Made by a program: the position numbers and the translations under genes
Assembly (NCBI RefSeq): GCF_900111735.1
Contig: NZ_FOHW01000006.1
Location: 1 to 64,000 of the forward strand
Length of the DNA: 64,000 nucleotides
DNA from: Pseudomonas graminis
GTDB lineage: Bacteria; Pseudomonadota; Gammaproteobacteria; Pseudomonadales; Pseudomonadaceae
Direction: 5' to 3'
The notes under the pieces: model-generated
Database searches by the model: none
The model's input: only the letters and a program-made list of their open reading frames with translations
Told to the model about the DNA's origin: nothing
Part shown: one piece after another, positions 1 through 8,383 of the stretch
Layout of the letters: every line of letters begins with the position of its first letter
Numbering within the stretch: position 1 is the first letter of the stretch

Positions 1-1070
1 GCGCCTTTTGAAACAGCGTCATCCACGTGGCGGGCGATCTTGTCGATGGCGCGGGCGTTGATCATCGGACCAATCTGAGAATCGCTGTGGGAGGCTGGCC
101 CAACCTTGAGCGCGCTGACTCTTGCCACCAGCTTTTCAACGAATTTATCGTGAACAGCGCTCTGCACATAGATCCGATTGGGGCACACGCAGGTCTGACC
201 GCCGTTACGAAATTTGGAGACCATGAGGCCGTCCACTGCAGCGTCGAGGTCCGCATCGTCAAAAACAATGAAAGGGGCATTACCGCCCAGTTCAAGCGAG
301 CACTTTTTCAAGGTGTCGGCTGACATTCGGGCCAAGTGTTTACCCACTGGGGTCGAACCTGTAAAGGTGATTTTGCGCACCCGTGAATCAGCCAGCCAAG
401 CGTTTACCACTTCGGGTGTACGCTCGCGCGAAGCGGTAACAATGTTCAGTATGCCTGCCGGAAAGCCTGCTTCCTCAGCCAGACGCACAACCGCCAGGGA
501 GGTCAGTGGCGTGTCTTCGGCGGGCTTGCAGACAACCGTACAACCGGCTGCCAGTGCTGGCGCGATCTTGCGGGCAATCATCGCCGCCGGAAAATTCCAG
601 GGTGTGATCGCCGCGACCACACCCACGGGTTCCTTGATTGCCGTCATGCGGCGACCCGAGACCGGCGCCGGGATCACATCGCCATAAGAGCGCGTCGCTT
701 CCTCGGCAAACCACTCCACATAGCTGGCGGCGTAGACCACTTCGCCTCGTCCCTCAGCCAGCGGTTTTCCCTGCTCCAGCGATATCAGCCTGCCCAGATC
801 CTCCTGATGTTCAAGAATCAGATCGTTCCAGCGTTTGATCAGTTGCGCACGCTGTTTGGCAGGAGTGGCGCGCCAGGCTGCAAAGGCCGAATGCGCGGCA
901 TCGACAGCTTCACGGGCATCAATGGCGTTGCTGTCGGGCACTTGGGCGATATAGCTGTCGTCGGCCGGGTTGGTGACAGTCAGCAGTGCCTCCGGATCTC
1001 GGGTGGTCCAGCGGCCGCCAATGAAATTCTGCGTTCTGATCAGGTCGGTGCGGGTCAGTTTCAAGCTCAT
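1..1070 (-). CDS. NAD(P)-dependent succinate/malic semialdehyde dehydrogenase (GabD-like), 3' end outside window
   Basis: Aldehyde dehydrogenase superfamily enzyme oxidising a short semialdehyde to the acid in the cytoplasm. The first 356 codons are present and the frame runs off the left edge without a stop. The start is the ATG at 1070 (MSLKLTRTDL). Visible landmarks are the TPWNFP cofactor segment, FTGSTPVGK, the general base Glu260 in LELGGNAP and the catalytic Cys294 in GGQTCVCPNR. The closest recognisable family is succinate-semialdehyde dehydrogenase. It lies downstream of a D-malate/tartrate dehydrogenase on the same strand, so malic semialdehyde is an equally reasonable substrate; the exact substrate is inference. 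Confidence 0.85.
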   Translation of the reverse strand, partial: MSLKLTRTDLIRTQNFIGGRWTTRDPEALLTVTNPADDSYIAQVPDSNAIDAREAVDAAHSAFAAWRATPAKQRAQLIKRWNDLILEHQEDLGRLISLEQGKPLAEGRGEVVYAASYVEWFAEEATRSYGDVIPAPVSGRRMTAIKEPVGVVAAITPWNFPAAMIARKIAPALAAGCTVVCKPAEDTPLTSLAVVRLAEEAGFPAGILNIVTASRERTPEVVNAWLADSRVRKITFTGSTPVGKHLARMSADTLKKCSLELGGNAPFIVFDDADLDAAVDGLMVSKFRNGGQTCVCPNRIYVQSAVHDKFVEKLVARVSALKVGPASHSDSQIGPMINARAIDKIARHVDDAVSKG

Positions 1071-1105
1071 GTCGAGGTTCCTTAAATGTGTGTGGACGGG
1101 CTGGA

Positions 1106-1276
1106 TCAGCTGACGATACCCAAGTGCCAGGGCACGAATTCGTGATCCCCAAGCCCCAACAATTCGCTCTTGGTCGACGCACCTGAAGCAGCCTGCAGAA
1201 TGTGCTCAAAGATGCGTTCACCCATCTGCTCAACTGACAGCTCACCGTCCAGAATGAGGCCGCAATTAATGTCGCT
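1106..1276 (-). pseudogene. 3' remnant of a UxaA-family altronate/galactarate dehydratase
   Basis: About 56 codons read DINCGLILDGELSVEQMGER, then continue through SGASTKSELLGLGDHEFVPW to a stop. This matches the extreme C-terminus of UxaA/GarD-type sugar acid dehydratases (an ILDG segment, then a SELLGLGD-EFVPW ending). Nothing of the rest of such an enzyme precedes it: 10 bases upstream lies the stop codon of the dehydrogenase at 1287, in another frame. It is best read as the tail left by a deletion that removed most of a roughly 500-codon gene. No start codon or ribosome binding site belongs to it. Confidence 0.65.
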
Positions 1277-1286
1277 ATGCCGGGCT

Positions 1287-2366
1287 TCAGATCGCCGCAG
1301 CAACCGCCTTGCCCAGCGATTCAGTGTTGCCGGTGCCACCGATGTCGGCGGTCAGGGGCGCATTCTCCGGGCCCATCGCAAGCACGGTTTCGATCGCGGT
1401 CAGCACGGCGGCGCCGGCTTCGGGTTGGCCCAGGTGCTCAAGCATCATCGCGCCGCACCAGATCTGCCCGATCGGGTTGGCGATGCCTTTTCCGGCGATG
1501 TCGGGCGCTGAACCATGCACCGGTTCGAACAGGCTCGGGAAATTGCGCTCCGGGTTGATATTGGCCGAGGGCGCGATGCCGATCGTGCCGGTGCACGCCG
1601 GGCCCAGGTCGGAAAGGATATCGCCGAACAGATTGCTTGCGACCACCACGTCGAACCAGTCCGGGTGCAGGACGAAGTTCGCAGTGAGAATATCGATGTG
1701 GTACTTGTCGACGTTGACGTCAGGATATTTCTTGCCCATTTCCACGACGCGCTCATCCCAATAGGGCATGGTGATCGCGATGCCATTGGATTTGGTGGCC
1801 GAGGTGAGGTGCTTCTTCGGACGGCTTTGCGCCAGGTCGTAGGCGAACTTGAGGATACGGTCGACGCCGATGCGGGTCATCACGGTTTCCTGCAGCACGA
1901 TCTCGCGATCAGTTCCGGGGAACATCTTGCCGCCGACACTGGAGTACTCGCCTTCGGTATTCTCGCGCACCACCCAGAAATCGATGTCGCCGGGTTTGCG
2001 GTTCGCCAGTGGGGCCTTCACGCCGGGCATCAGACGGCAGGGGCGCAGGTTGACGTACTGGTCGAATTCACGCCGGAACTGCAGCAGCGAATCCCACAAC
2101 GAAATGTGGTCTGGCACTACGTCCGGCCAGCCCACGGCGCCGAAGTAAATCGCGTCGTAACCCTTGAGGGTGTTGAACCAGTCATCTGGCATCATCTTGC
2201 CGTGAGCCAGGTAGTAATCGGCGCTGGCAAAGTCGAACCAGTCCCATTGCAGTTCCAGATTGAATTGGGCAGCCACAGCGTCGAGCACACGTACGCCTTC
2301 GGGCATCACTTCCTTACCAATACCGTCGCCGGGGATCACTGCAATTTTGTACCGGGCTTTGCTCAT
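1287..2366 (-). CDS. ttuC: Tartrate / D-malate dehydrogenase (decarboxylating)
   Basis: 359-residue isocitrate/isopropylmalate-dehydrogenase superfamily enzyme that oxidises D-malate or tartrate with NAD and a divalent metal, giving pyruvate or related keto acids. It begins MSKARYKIAVIPGDGIGKEV (nucleotide-fold start) and contains the NLFGDILSDLGPACTGTIG metal/substrate region and SLFEPVHGSAPDIAGKG, all typical of TtuC/DmlA. The start at 2366 has CAGGAG upstream; the in-frame extension to 2513 lacks family similarity. Length is normal for the family. It is followed on the same strand by a UxaA remnant and a semialdehyde dehydrogenase, suggesting one hydroxy-acid catabolic operon. Confidence 0.88.
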   Translation of the reverse strand: MSKARYKIAVIPGDGIGKEVMPEGVRVLDAVAAQFNLELQWDWFDFASADYYLAHGKMMPDDWFNTLKGYDAIYFGAVGWPDVVPDHISLWDSLLQFRREFDQYVNLRPCRLMPGVKAPLANRKPGDIDFWVVRENTEGEYSSVGGKMFPGTDREIVLQETVMTRIGVDRILKFAYDLAQSRPKKHLTSATKSNGIAITMPYWDERVVEMGKKYPDVNVDKYHIDILTANFVLHPDWFDVVVASNLFGDILSDLGPACTGTIGIAPSANINPERNFPSLFEPVHGSAPDIAGKGIANPIGQIWCGAMMLEHLGQPEAGAAVLTAIETVLAMGPENAPLTADIGGTGNTESLGKAVAAAI

Positions 2367-2607
2367 GGATTCGACTCCTGGGTTGATTGGGTTATGGATT
2401 TCGATGTTTGCAGTGCCTATGGATTGATGATTACTCTTACTTGAAAGCCATTCCTGGTTTTTAGGAAATCCATGAGCAAGCTCGATGACCTGAATTTCTC
2501 TCTGGTTCTGCACTGGCGTACTCGGCGACCTGGAAGGGCTACCAAAAGATCACAAGCTTTGTGCGACATCAGATTGAGAGATTATTTGTCGCTTATCGCC
2601 GAACAAA

Positions 2608-2889
2608 CTATTCAACTGAGTTGGTATCAGGACCATTTCTGGAGTGGTCTTGCCGACCGGAAGGAAGCGATGCTCTATGCTCCCAGAGTTTCAGAATTGC
2701 ATCCATGCAAGCGCTGCTGGCGCGCGCGACCTGGCATGGATCCTCAGCCTCCTCTAGCTCGCGCATCAACCTGGCGATGTAACTGGCCAGCCACCTGGCG
2801 AGTGGATCGTCGTTTCGCTCCATCAACTCGGCGGTGAGATCAGCGCCTAGCTTTAAGCAATGGGTTTCATTTTCCAACAGCATGACCAT
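2608..2889 (-). CDS. Small conserved protein of unknown function, copy 1
   Basis: 93-residue acidic-helical protein beginning MVMLLENETHCLKLGADL, with an excellent AAGGAGGT ribosome binding site seven bases before the ATG. It is a clear paralogue of the protein at 3616-3915: both share HCLKLGA, RNDDPLARWLAS, ARLMRELE-like and ACMDAILK-W-HRA blocks. I recognise no characterised function. It follows a decayed copy of the 3' end of the FAD oxidoreductase, exactly as the second copy follows the intact oxidoreductase, so both arose by duplication of a segment holding the two. The conserved ribosome binding site and open frame suggest it is still expressed. Confidence 0.6.
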   Translation of the reverse strand: MVMLLENETHCLKLGADLTAELMERNDDPLARWLASYIARLMRELEEAEDPCQVARASSACMDAILKLWEHRASLPSGRQDHSRNGPDTNSVE

Positions 2890-2957
2890 GTCTTGACCTC
2901 CTTGTACTCAGGCAATCGAGTTGCCTGCGTCAGATGGTTTTTACAAGAAGGCCCGGC

Positions 2958-3245
2958 TCAACGTCCGTTGGCATCCAGGAACTGATACCAGCCCCCAACG
3001 AGCCAAACCACGGGCACCCGTAATGAATGAAAAAGGAATTCGGCTAGCTCAGTCCGCCCATATCAACCCCAGCTCCGGTATGTTCCTGCGAAGACTTCGG
3101 CCACGTGTTTGCCGATGCACGAAGACATCACCCCCTGTGCCGTTGTAGCCCGTCGCTTACACGACCCGATCATCCGGACGCCCCACCTAGGGCACGCTGT
3201 CGGCCGTCAAAGCCACAACCCCTGAACATTGATGACTGATCGCAG
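2958..3245 (-). pseudogene. Decayed duplicate of the FAD oxidoreductase 3' end
   Basis: This stretch aligns base for base with the last roughly 290 bases of the intact oxidoreductase (3969 to about 4260). Shared pieces include the codons for IGKHVAEV and for the C-terminal SLRVPVV-LV-GWYQFLDA-GR, with the stop in the equivalent position. Between them there are frameshifts and stop codons, so no protein can be made. It is the 5' half of a duplicated segment whose other half is the small gene at 2608-2889. Confidence 0.8.
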
Positions 3246-3253
3246 TTATCAGG

Positions 3254-3619
3254 TCAGGTAGGGCCCGCAGGCTTAAACACCACATAGACCTTTCTCAGCG
3301 TTTCTTGAATATCCCAGACACCTGAGGTATTTCGAGGAAAAAACAGCGTATCTCCACCTTTTATAGCTAGAGGTTCTCCATCACTGGGTGTGAACGTACA
3401 AACTCCCGTCAGGATATGCATGAACTCAGCTTCGGTTAATTGACGCTCAAATCGTCCCGGGGTGCATTCCCATATTCCAGTTTTGTTCTCTGCCGCACCG
3501 TCAAGGTGAACCTCCATGCCACTCATGTTTTGGGCGGGTGTGCCCAGCGGTCTTGAGGGCGCGCCAAGAGACTCCAAGCCATTTGCGACAGACGATTGAG
3601 CAATAATTTTTATATTCAT
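3254..3619 (-). CDS. Cupin domain protein (cupin_3/EutQ-like)
   Basis: 121-residue single-domain beta-barrel protein. The cupin signature is seen as GIWECTPGRFERQLTEAEFM, then HILTGVCTFTPSDGEPLAIKGGDTLFFPRNTSGVWDI, a pattern of the DUF861/cupin_3 group related to ureidoglycine aminohydrolase and EutQ. Its ATG overlaps the stop codon of the small protein upstream (ATGA), so the two are probably translationally coupled; a TTG two codons earlier is an alternative start. The neighbouring FAD oxidoreductase suggests a role in amine catabolism, but substrate and metal are not evident from sequence. Confidence 0.75.
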   Translation of the reverse strand: MNIKIIAQSSVANGLESLGAPSRPLGTPAQNMSGMEVHLDGAAENKTGIWECTPGRFERQLTEAEFMHILTGVCTFTPSDGEPLAIKGGDTLFFPRNTSGVWDIQETLRKVYVVFKPAGPT

Positions 3620-3915
3620 GGCCAACCGACCGATTTGGATAGTGAGTGAATGGCTGAGCCGTTTCTAAAACGGTTTTGCCCCAGGTAGGGAAACGGTGCC
3701 CGGTGCTTCCAGAATTTCAGAATGGCGTCCATACAAGCGTTGCTGGCTTGCGCGACCTGGCCGGCATCCTGCGCTGGCTCCAACTCGCGCATCAACCTAG
3801 TGATGTGACTGGCCAGCCACCTGGCGAGTGGATCATCGTTCCGTTCAAGTAACTCGGCCGCCAGATAGGCGCCGAGCTTCAGACAATGGATTTCACTTTC
3901 CAACAGCACGCCCAT
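3616..3915 (-). CDS. Small conserved protein of unknown function, copy 2
   Basis: 99-residue paralogue of the protein at 2608-2889, starting MGVLLESEIHCLKLGAYL. The ATG at 3915 is chosen because it aligns with the well-supported start of copy 1 and has AGAGGG upstream; the longer frame to 4071 would overlap the oxidoreductase. It has the shared DDPLARWLASHITRLMRELE and NACMDAILKFWKHR blocks but a different C-terminal tail. It lies 53 bases after the oxidoreductase stop and overlaps the cupin start by four bases, so it belongs to the same transcript. No function is recognised. Confidence 0.6.
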   Translation of the reverse strand: MGVLLESEIHCLKLGAYLAAELLERNDDPLARWLASHITRLMRELEPAQDAGQVAQASNACMDAILKFWKHRAPFPYLGQNRFRNGSAIHSLSKSVGWP

Positions 3916-3968
3916 GCCTTTACCCTCTGGTCGAACCAATTGCCTGTTACGGTATGTACCAGCCCGGA

Positions 3969-5270
3969 TCAACGACCGATGGCATCCAAAAACTGATACC
4001 AGCCTGCAACGAGCCGAACCACGGGCACCCGTAATGGATAAAAAGGGATGCGGCGAACTCGGTCCGCCCATATCAATCCCAGCTCAGGTGCGCTTCCTGT
4101 CACGACTTCGGCCACGTGTTTACCAATGTACGAAGACATCGCCACACCAGTGCCGTTGTAGCCCATCGCATACACGACCCGATCATCCAGACGCCCCACC
4201 TGCGGCACGCTGTCGACCGTCAAAGCCACCAGCCCCGACCATCGATGGCTGATCGCAGTCTCGGCCAACGTCGGGAACTGCTTAATCATCGCCCTATGAA
4301 GCGCCTCGTATGCAGTACTCGAATCATCGGTACCGAAAGCTCCGCGACCGCCATACAGCAGACGGTCGCCAGCCATGCGAAACCAGCGCATCATTCGGCG
4401 GGTTTCGGTGTAGCTGCGAGCATGCCTCAGCAACTGCAGCTCTTGCCCTGTCAGAGGCTCCGTCGCCAGCATTGCTGAGCGAAAAGGCACCACGCACTGG
4501 CGAACTGCGTCTGTTGCAGAGGTCAAAGTGGAATATCCATTGGTAGCCAACACCACTTGCTTCGCGGTGACCGTCCCGTGCGAGGTGTGCACTACGACGC
4601 CGTTCGTAACCCGGCGTATGCCCGTGACCGGTGATGACTCACTCAGCGTTATGCCTTCTGCCTTTAGGCCACGGGCGAAGCCTCTTGCAAAATTCAGCGG
4701 GTGAAGCAGACCTCCGCCAGTGTCCAGCACCCCGCCGACAAAGTCCGGGGAGCCGGTCTCTTCCTGCATCTGCCTGGCAGACATAACGTGCAAAGAGCGC
4801 TCGCCCAGCTCGGCAGCCAACCAATGCGCCTCCTGTGCGCAGTACGCCAGGGAAGTCGCGTTGTGCGCGCAATGCAGGCTGCCATTCTTACGATACTGCG
4901 CAGCCTCCAGCGAGTAAGCCGTCACCAGCTCTTCGATGTGTTCCACTGACTCAAGGGACAGCCGCCGCATGATCTGCGCCATCTCAAGGCCATGGCGCGC
5001 GGCGACTCGGCTCAGAGGCAGGCGGTATTTAGCCGACACCACACCGCCGTTACGACCACTCGCTCCCCATCCGATCCGGCTGGCCTCCAACACAACCGGC
5101 GACAGTCCTTTGGCGGCCAGATACCTCGCTGTAGACAGTCCGGTGTAGCCACCACCGACGATCACCACATCGTATTGATGATCTCCCTCCAAAGGATTGA
5201 GGACCGGTGGATCGATGGCCGTTTCCTGCCACAGTGACGCTACATCCGGGAAAAGGGCGCGCGCAGTCAT
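3969..5270 (-). CDS. FAD-dependent amine oxidoreductase (DAO family, PuuB-like)
   Basis: 433-residue flavoprotein of the D-amino-acid oxidase/glycine oxidase fold, resembling gamma-glutamylputrescine oxidoreductases. The dinucleotide-binding motif VVIVGGGYTGLSTARYLA lies near residues 35-52, preceded by a roughly 30-residue arm. WGASGRNGG near residue 70 is the flavin-contacting motif of this family, and the C-terminal YNGTGVAMSSYIGKHVAEV is the second FAD contact. Expected chemistry is oxidation of a secondary or primary amine to an aldehyde. It starts 12 bases after the HAD hydrolase stop and leads into the small protein and the cupin, so these form one operon. Its 3' end is duplicated at 2958-3245. 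Confidence 0.82.
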   Translation of the reverse strand: MTARALFPDVASLWQETAIDPPVLNPLEGDHQYDVVIVGGGYTGLSTARYLAAKGLSPVVLEASRIGWGASGRNGGVVSAKYRLPLSRVAARHGLEMAQIMRRLSLESVEHIEELVTAYSLEAAQYRKNGSLHCAHNATSLAYCAQEAHWLAAELGERSLHVMSARQMQEETGSPDFVGGVLDTGGGLLHPLNFARGFARGLKAEGITLSESSPVTGIRRVTNGVVVHTSHGTVTAKQVVLATNGYSTLTSATDAVRQCVVPFRSAMLATEPLTGQELQLLRHARSYTETRRMMRWFRMAGDRLLYGGRGAFGTDDSSTAYEALHRAMIKQFPTLAETAISHRWSGLVALTVDSVPQVGRLDDRVVYAMGYNGTGVAMSSYIGKHVAEVVTGSAPELGLIWADRVRRIPFYPLRVPVVRLVAGWYQFLDAIGR

Positions 5271-5282
5271 GACGGGGCGTCC

Positions 5283-6026
5283 TTAAGAAAAGCGGGCGGC
5301 GGGGTTAGCCAGTTCTGCTTCGACAGCATCTGCAAACTGCTGCATCGAGTGGAAATGGAAGTCTGGCTTGGTGACCTTCGGAGGGACCGGCGTTGCGCCA
5401 TAGCCTTCGATGTCATGGCGACGCTCAATCCAGCAGGTGGTATAACCCGCTTCGCTCGCCACGCCTATATCGTGATACTGGCTCTGAGCGACATGCAGGA
5501 TGTCGCGCTTCTGGAAGCCTGCTGCCGATTGACGCCCTTCGTTGAACGCGAAGTACAAAGGATCGGGTTTGTGAACACCGGTCTCTTCCGAGGTCAGACT
5601 GTCGTGAAACGGGTGACCCAGTGTGTACTGGTACGCCGAGAACGACGTGCGGTCGACGTTGGTCATGGCCACCAGACGAAAATGCTTGCGCAGGCGTGCC
5701 AACGCATCCACCGAGTCAGCGAAGGCAGGCCAAGACACCACGGACGCCTGGAAACGATCACCTGCCACCTTGTCGCTGATCAAGCCCAGTTCGGCAGCGA
5801 ATGTCTGGTAGATGTCACTCATGGTGTACATAAACCGATTGGGCGCGCGCATCTCACCCCGATACACATCATCGGCCCGCTTGTAGGCATCGAAGATCGC
5901 GTCATCCGAAATACCTTGGGCCTGGCCCCCGCCGATGCTGCGCACTGCGGCAAGGATGCCAGCTTCGAAGTTAATCAAGGTGCCCACGACATCGAACGTA
6001 AGCACTTTAAAATCAGTCAGTTTCAT
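5283..6026 (-). CDS. HAD hydrolase, haloacid dehalogenase type II-like
   Basis: 247-residue HAD-superfamily enzyme. Motif I is LTFDVVGTL (nucleophile Asp12), motif II is VAMTNVD, motif III lysine is in HKPDPLYF, and motif IV is the HVAQSQYHDIGVASEAG block typical of the (S)-2-haloacid dehalogenase group. ATG at 6026 follows CAGGAG; the 20-residue extension upstream is not conserved-looking. Family members act on haloacids or, more often, on unknown organic acids or phosphates. The position between a betaine-type binding protein and the FAD oxidoreductase suggests a role in processing an amine-derived compound, which is inference. Confidence 0.78.
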   Translation of the reverse strand: MKLTDFKVLTFDVVGTLINFEAGILAAVRSIGGGQAQGISDDAIFDAYKRADDVYRGEMRAPNRFMYTMSDIYQTFAAELGLISDKVAGDRFQASVVSWPAFADSVDALARLRKHFRLVAMTNVDRTSFSAYQYTLGHPFHDSLTSEETGVHKPDPLYFAFNEGRQSAAGFQKRDILHVAQSQYHDIGVASEAGYTTCWIERRHDIEGYGATPVPPKVTKPDFHFHSMQQFADAVEAELANPAARFS

Positions 6027-6166
6027 CGTGTATCTCCTGGTCACAATAGTGGGGTTTGCCTTTGAAACAGTGAATCGCGGGCACAAGAGAGCGTCACAAC
6101 GGCGCGACCGTGTGCCAGGTGTCGATTCAAAAGGGTTGAAGCATCAGGCCGAGCTTGGAGCCCCGG

Positions 6167-7030
6167 TCAATTGAACATCGCAGCGAAGCGCGCTTTGTTT
6201 TTCATGTAGTAAGCGTCCACAACCTTATCGGCGGAACTGTCCTTGGCCTCCATCTGCATCGCTTCCAGATCGCTCAGCGGTAGCGTGTAGTGCCTCAGAA
6301 ATGTGGCGACCTTCGGTTCGTCCTTGGTGAAGCCCAAACGAGAAACCACGTGAATGTGCTCGGTGCCACCAAAAATCTGTTTCGGGTCGGTGAGGTAGCG
6401 AAGCTTCCATTTGGCGAACATCCAATGGGGGTTCCACGCGTTGATGATCGACCATTTTTCGCGACTCTGATCTCGCGCAAGCTCAGACAGCATGCCCGCC
6501 TCTGACGACGCCAAGAGTTTGTAGCCTTTCAGGCCGTATTCAGTGATGGCCTTTTCGGACAACTTGTACTGACCATTGCCGGCTTCGGCCGAGAGGATGC
6601 GATTACCGAATTTCTCGGCAATGCCGGGTTTATTCAGGTCCTCAATGCTCGACACTTCACTGGCTGGAATGCTATCTGGTATGGCCCAGCCGATCTTTCC
6701 GTCGTATATCACGCCGAGGTCTTCCACCTGACTGCTGTATTTCTCCCAGTAGGATTTATGAGCGCCGGGCAACCACACCATGGGAACGACATCGACGTTC
6801 TTGGTGGCCAGCGCCTGAAACTGAATACCCAGATCAGCCATAACCAGCTTGACCGGACGCCCGGTCTGATCCTCGATCGCTTTCGCCGCCAGCTTGGCGG
6901 TGATCTCCGCGTCCGCCCAGTTGATCCAGCCGATTCGGATAGGCGGCTGGTCGGCGCTGGCTGGCATCACATGCAACACTGAACACGCCATGACCGCTAC
7001 TAAAACCTTGAATGCTTTCTTAACGCGCAT
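6167..7030 (-). CDS. Glycine betaine/carnitine/choline-type ABC substrate-binding protein
   Basis: 287-residue OpuAC/ProX-type periplasmic binding protein. A Sec signal peptide is visible (MRVKKAFKVLVAVMACSVLHVMPASA, cleavage after ASA). The mature protein opens IRIGWINWADAEITAKLAAK, the family start with the tryptophans expected in a quaternary-amine cage, and includes VVPMVWLPGAHKSYW and NAWNPHWMFAKW. ATG at 7030 has GGAGATAA upstream. No permease or ATPase lies beside it, so it must share a transporter encoded elsewhere. First gene of the minus-strand cluster, divergent from the LysR regulator. Confidence 0.85.
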   Translation of the reverse strand: MRVKKAFKVLVAVMACSVLHVMPASADQPPIRIGWINWADAEITAKLAAKAIEDQTGRPVKLVMADLGIQFQALATKNVDVVPMVWLPGAHKSYWEKYSSQVEDLGVIYDGKIGWAIPDSIPASEVSSIEDLNKPGIAEKFGNRILSAEAGNGQYKLSEKAITEYGLKGYKLLASSEAGMLSELARDQSREKWSIINAWNPHWMFAKWKLRYLTDPKQIFGGTEHIHVVSRLGFTKDEPKVATFLRHYTLPLSDLEAMQMEAKDSSADKVVDAYYMKNKARFAAMFN

Positions 7031-7199
7031 TAGCTTATCTCCAGAAATTCGATGCAGCTTGGTAATGGCACGGACGCAGAATCGAATGTTGGGGCAACGT
7101 AAGGGTAGTCGGTCGTGCCTGCCGTCCTGATGGCTATATGGCCATGATCGAGACGGCGTAACAAACAATTTATTGATCGACTTTGGATGACTTCTGGTA
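7031..7199. promoter_or_regulatory. Divergent promoter region between the binding protein and the LysR gene
   Basis: 169-base spacer between divergently transcribed genes, the usual place for a LysR operator. An imperfect inverted repeat ATGGC-TATATG-GCCAT lies at 7130-7145. It could be the regulator's binding site, but this is inferred only from position and symmetry. Confidence 0.4.
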
Positions 7200-8126
7200 A
7201 TGGAAAAGCTTCGGCGTCGCCTTCCTCCACTCAATGGCCTCGTGATTTTCGAAGCCGCCGCGCGTCTTTTGAGCTTTACCGCAGCGGCCAATGAGATCTG
7301 CATCACGCAAGCCGCGGTCAGCCGCCAGATACGACAAGTCGAAGATTTTCTCGGCCACGATCTGTTCGTCCGGGAGCATCGTCGCGTCAGTCTCACGGCC
7401 TCCGGTCGAAGGCTGTATGCCGCCGTTGATCAGAGCCTGGAGCGTATCGCCCAGACCGCGAACGACATCCGCAGCGGTACTCAGGAAGCGCTGACCATCA
7501 CCGCCACCATCGGTTTTTCGACGTACTGGCTGATGCCGCGCCTGGAGGCGTTTCAGGAAGCGCACCCCGAAGTGCCGATCCGCCTCCTGGCACTGGACCG
7601 CGAGGTGGATTTGCGCGAAGAACAAATCGATGTGGCGTTCACTTGCGGTGACGAAGGCCAGTCTCAACACATCCGCATGACTCGGCTATTTGACGAAAAC
7701 ATGGTGCCTCTGTGCAGCCCCGCTTACCTGCAAGGCAAACGTATCGAGAGCTTGGAGCACCTTGTGGGTGAAAGGCTTTTGCATCTGGATCACGAGCACT
7801 GGCGCGGTTTCAACTGGCCAGTGGTGGACTGGTCGACCTGGCTGAGTCAGATGGGCTATGAGGGGCCGCTACCCCCGTCGCGCTTTGCGTACAACAATTA
7901 CGCACAACAGATCCATGCCACTTTGGCGGGACGGGGTATCGGGCTCGCTTGCGTCGGGATGCTTAAAAGCTATATCGACAGCGGGCAGCTGGTTCAGCCA
8001 TTGGATCTGGAGCATCGCACCGCGCGGGGTTATTACATGGCGATCAATGAGGCGAGCAGCAATCTGGCAGCCCTGAAAATCTTTGAGGCCTGGTGGGATC
8101 TATCAGTGACCGGGCAAGTGCCTTGA
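7200..8126 (+). CDS. LysR-family transcriptional regulator (GcvA-like)
   Basis: 308-residue regulator. The N-terminal winged helix-turn-helix is clear: PPLNGLVIFEAAARLLSFTAAANEICITQAAVSRQIRQVEDFLG, with the FVREHRRVSLTASGR wing, as in GcvA-type LysR proteins. The C-terminal effector domain covers residues about 90-300 (TITATIGFSTYWLMPRLEAF, FDENMVPLCSP, LAGRGIGLACVGM). It is transcribed away from the betaine-binding protein operon and so probably controls it. The start lacks a strong ribosome binding site but matches the family N-terminus. The effector is unknown. Confidence 0.88.
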   Translation: MEKLRRRLPPLNGLVIFEAAARLLSFTAAANEICITQAAVSRQIRQVEDFLGHDLFVREHRRVSLTASGRRLYAAVDQSLERIAQTANDIRSGTQEALTITATIGFSTYWLMPRLEAFQEAHPEVPIRLLALDREVDLREEQIDVAFTCGDEGQSQHIRMTRLFDENMVPLCSPAYLQGKRIESLEHLVGERLLHLDHEHWRGFNWPVVDWSTWLSQMGYEGPLPPSRFAYNNYAQQIHATLAGRGIGLACVGMLKSYIDSGQLVQPLDLEHRTARGYYMAINEASSNLAALKIFEAWWDLSVTGQVP

Positions 8127-8383
8127 TCGCGAATGATCGGAGCCCCAGTTTGACGGCGGGGCTCGAAGGTCCAGCTGTGTGACTTGGCGCGGGAGTCTCC
8201 TCTGCCTTGACGCAATAGGGTTTACACCATCTGAGCGCCAGAGGTGCAGCTCACCGCCATAACATTGGTCAGAGTGAAATGGCAAAAATGTGTTCACGTA
8301 GCTAATTGTGTTGATGCGCCACCGATTAGTGAAGCTTAGGATACGCAAGGGACACCAATACCCATGCCCAAGTGGAGCATGCG

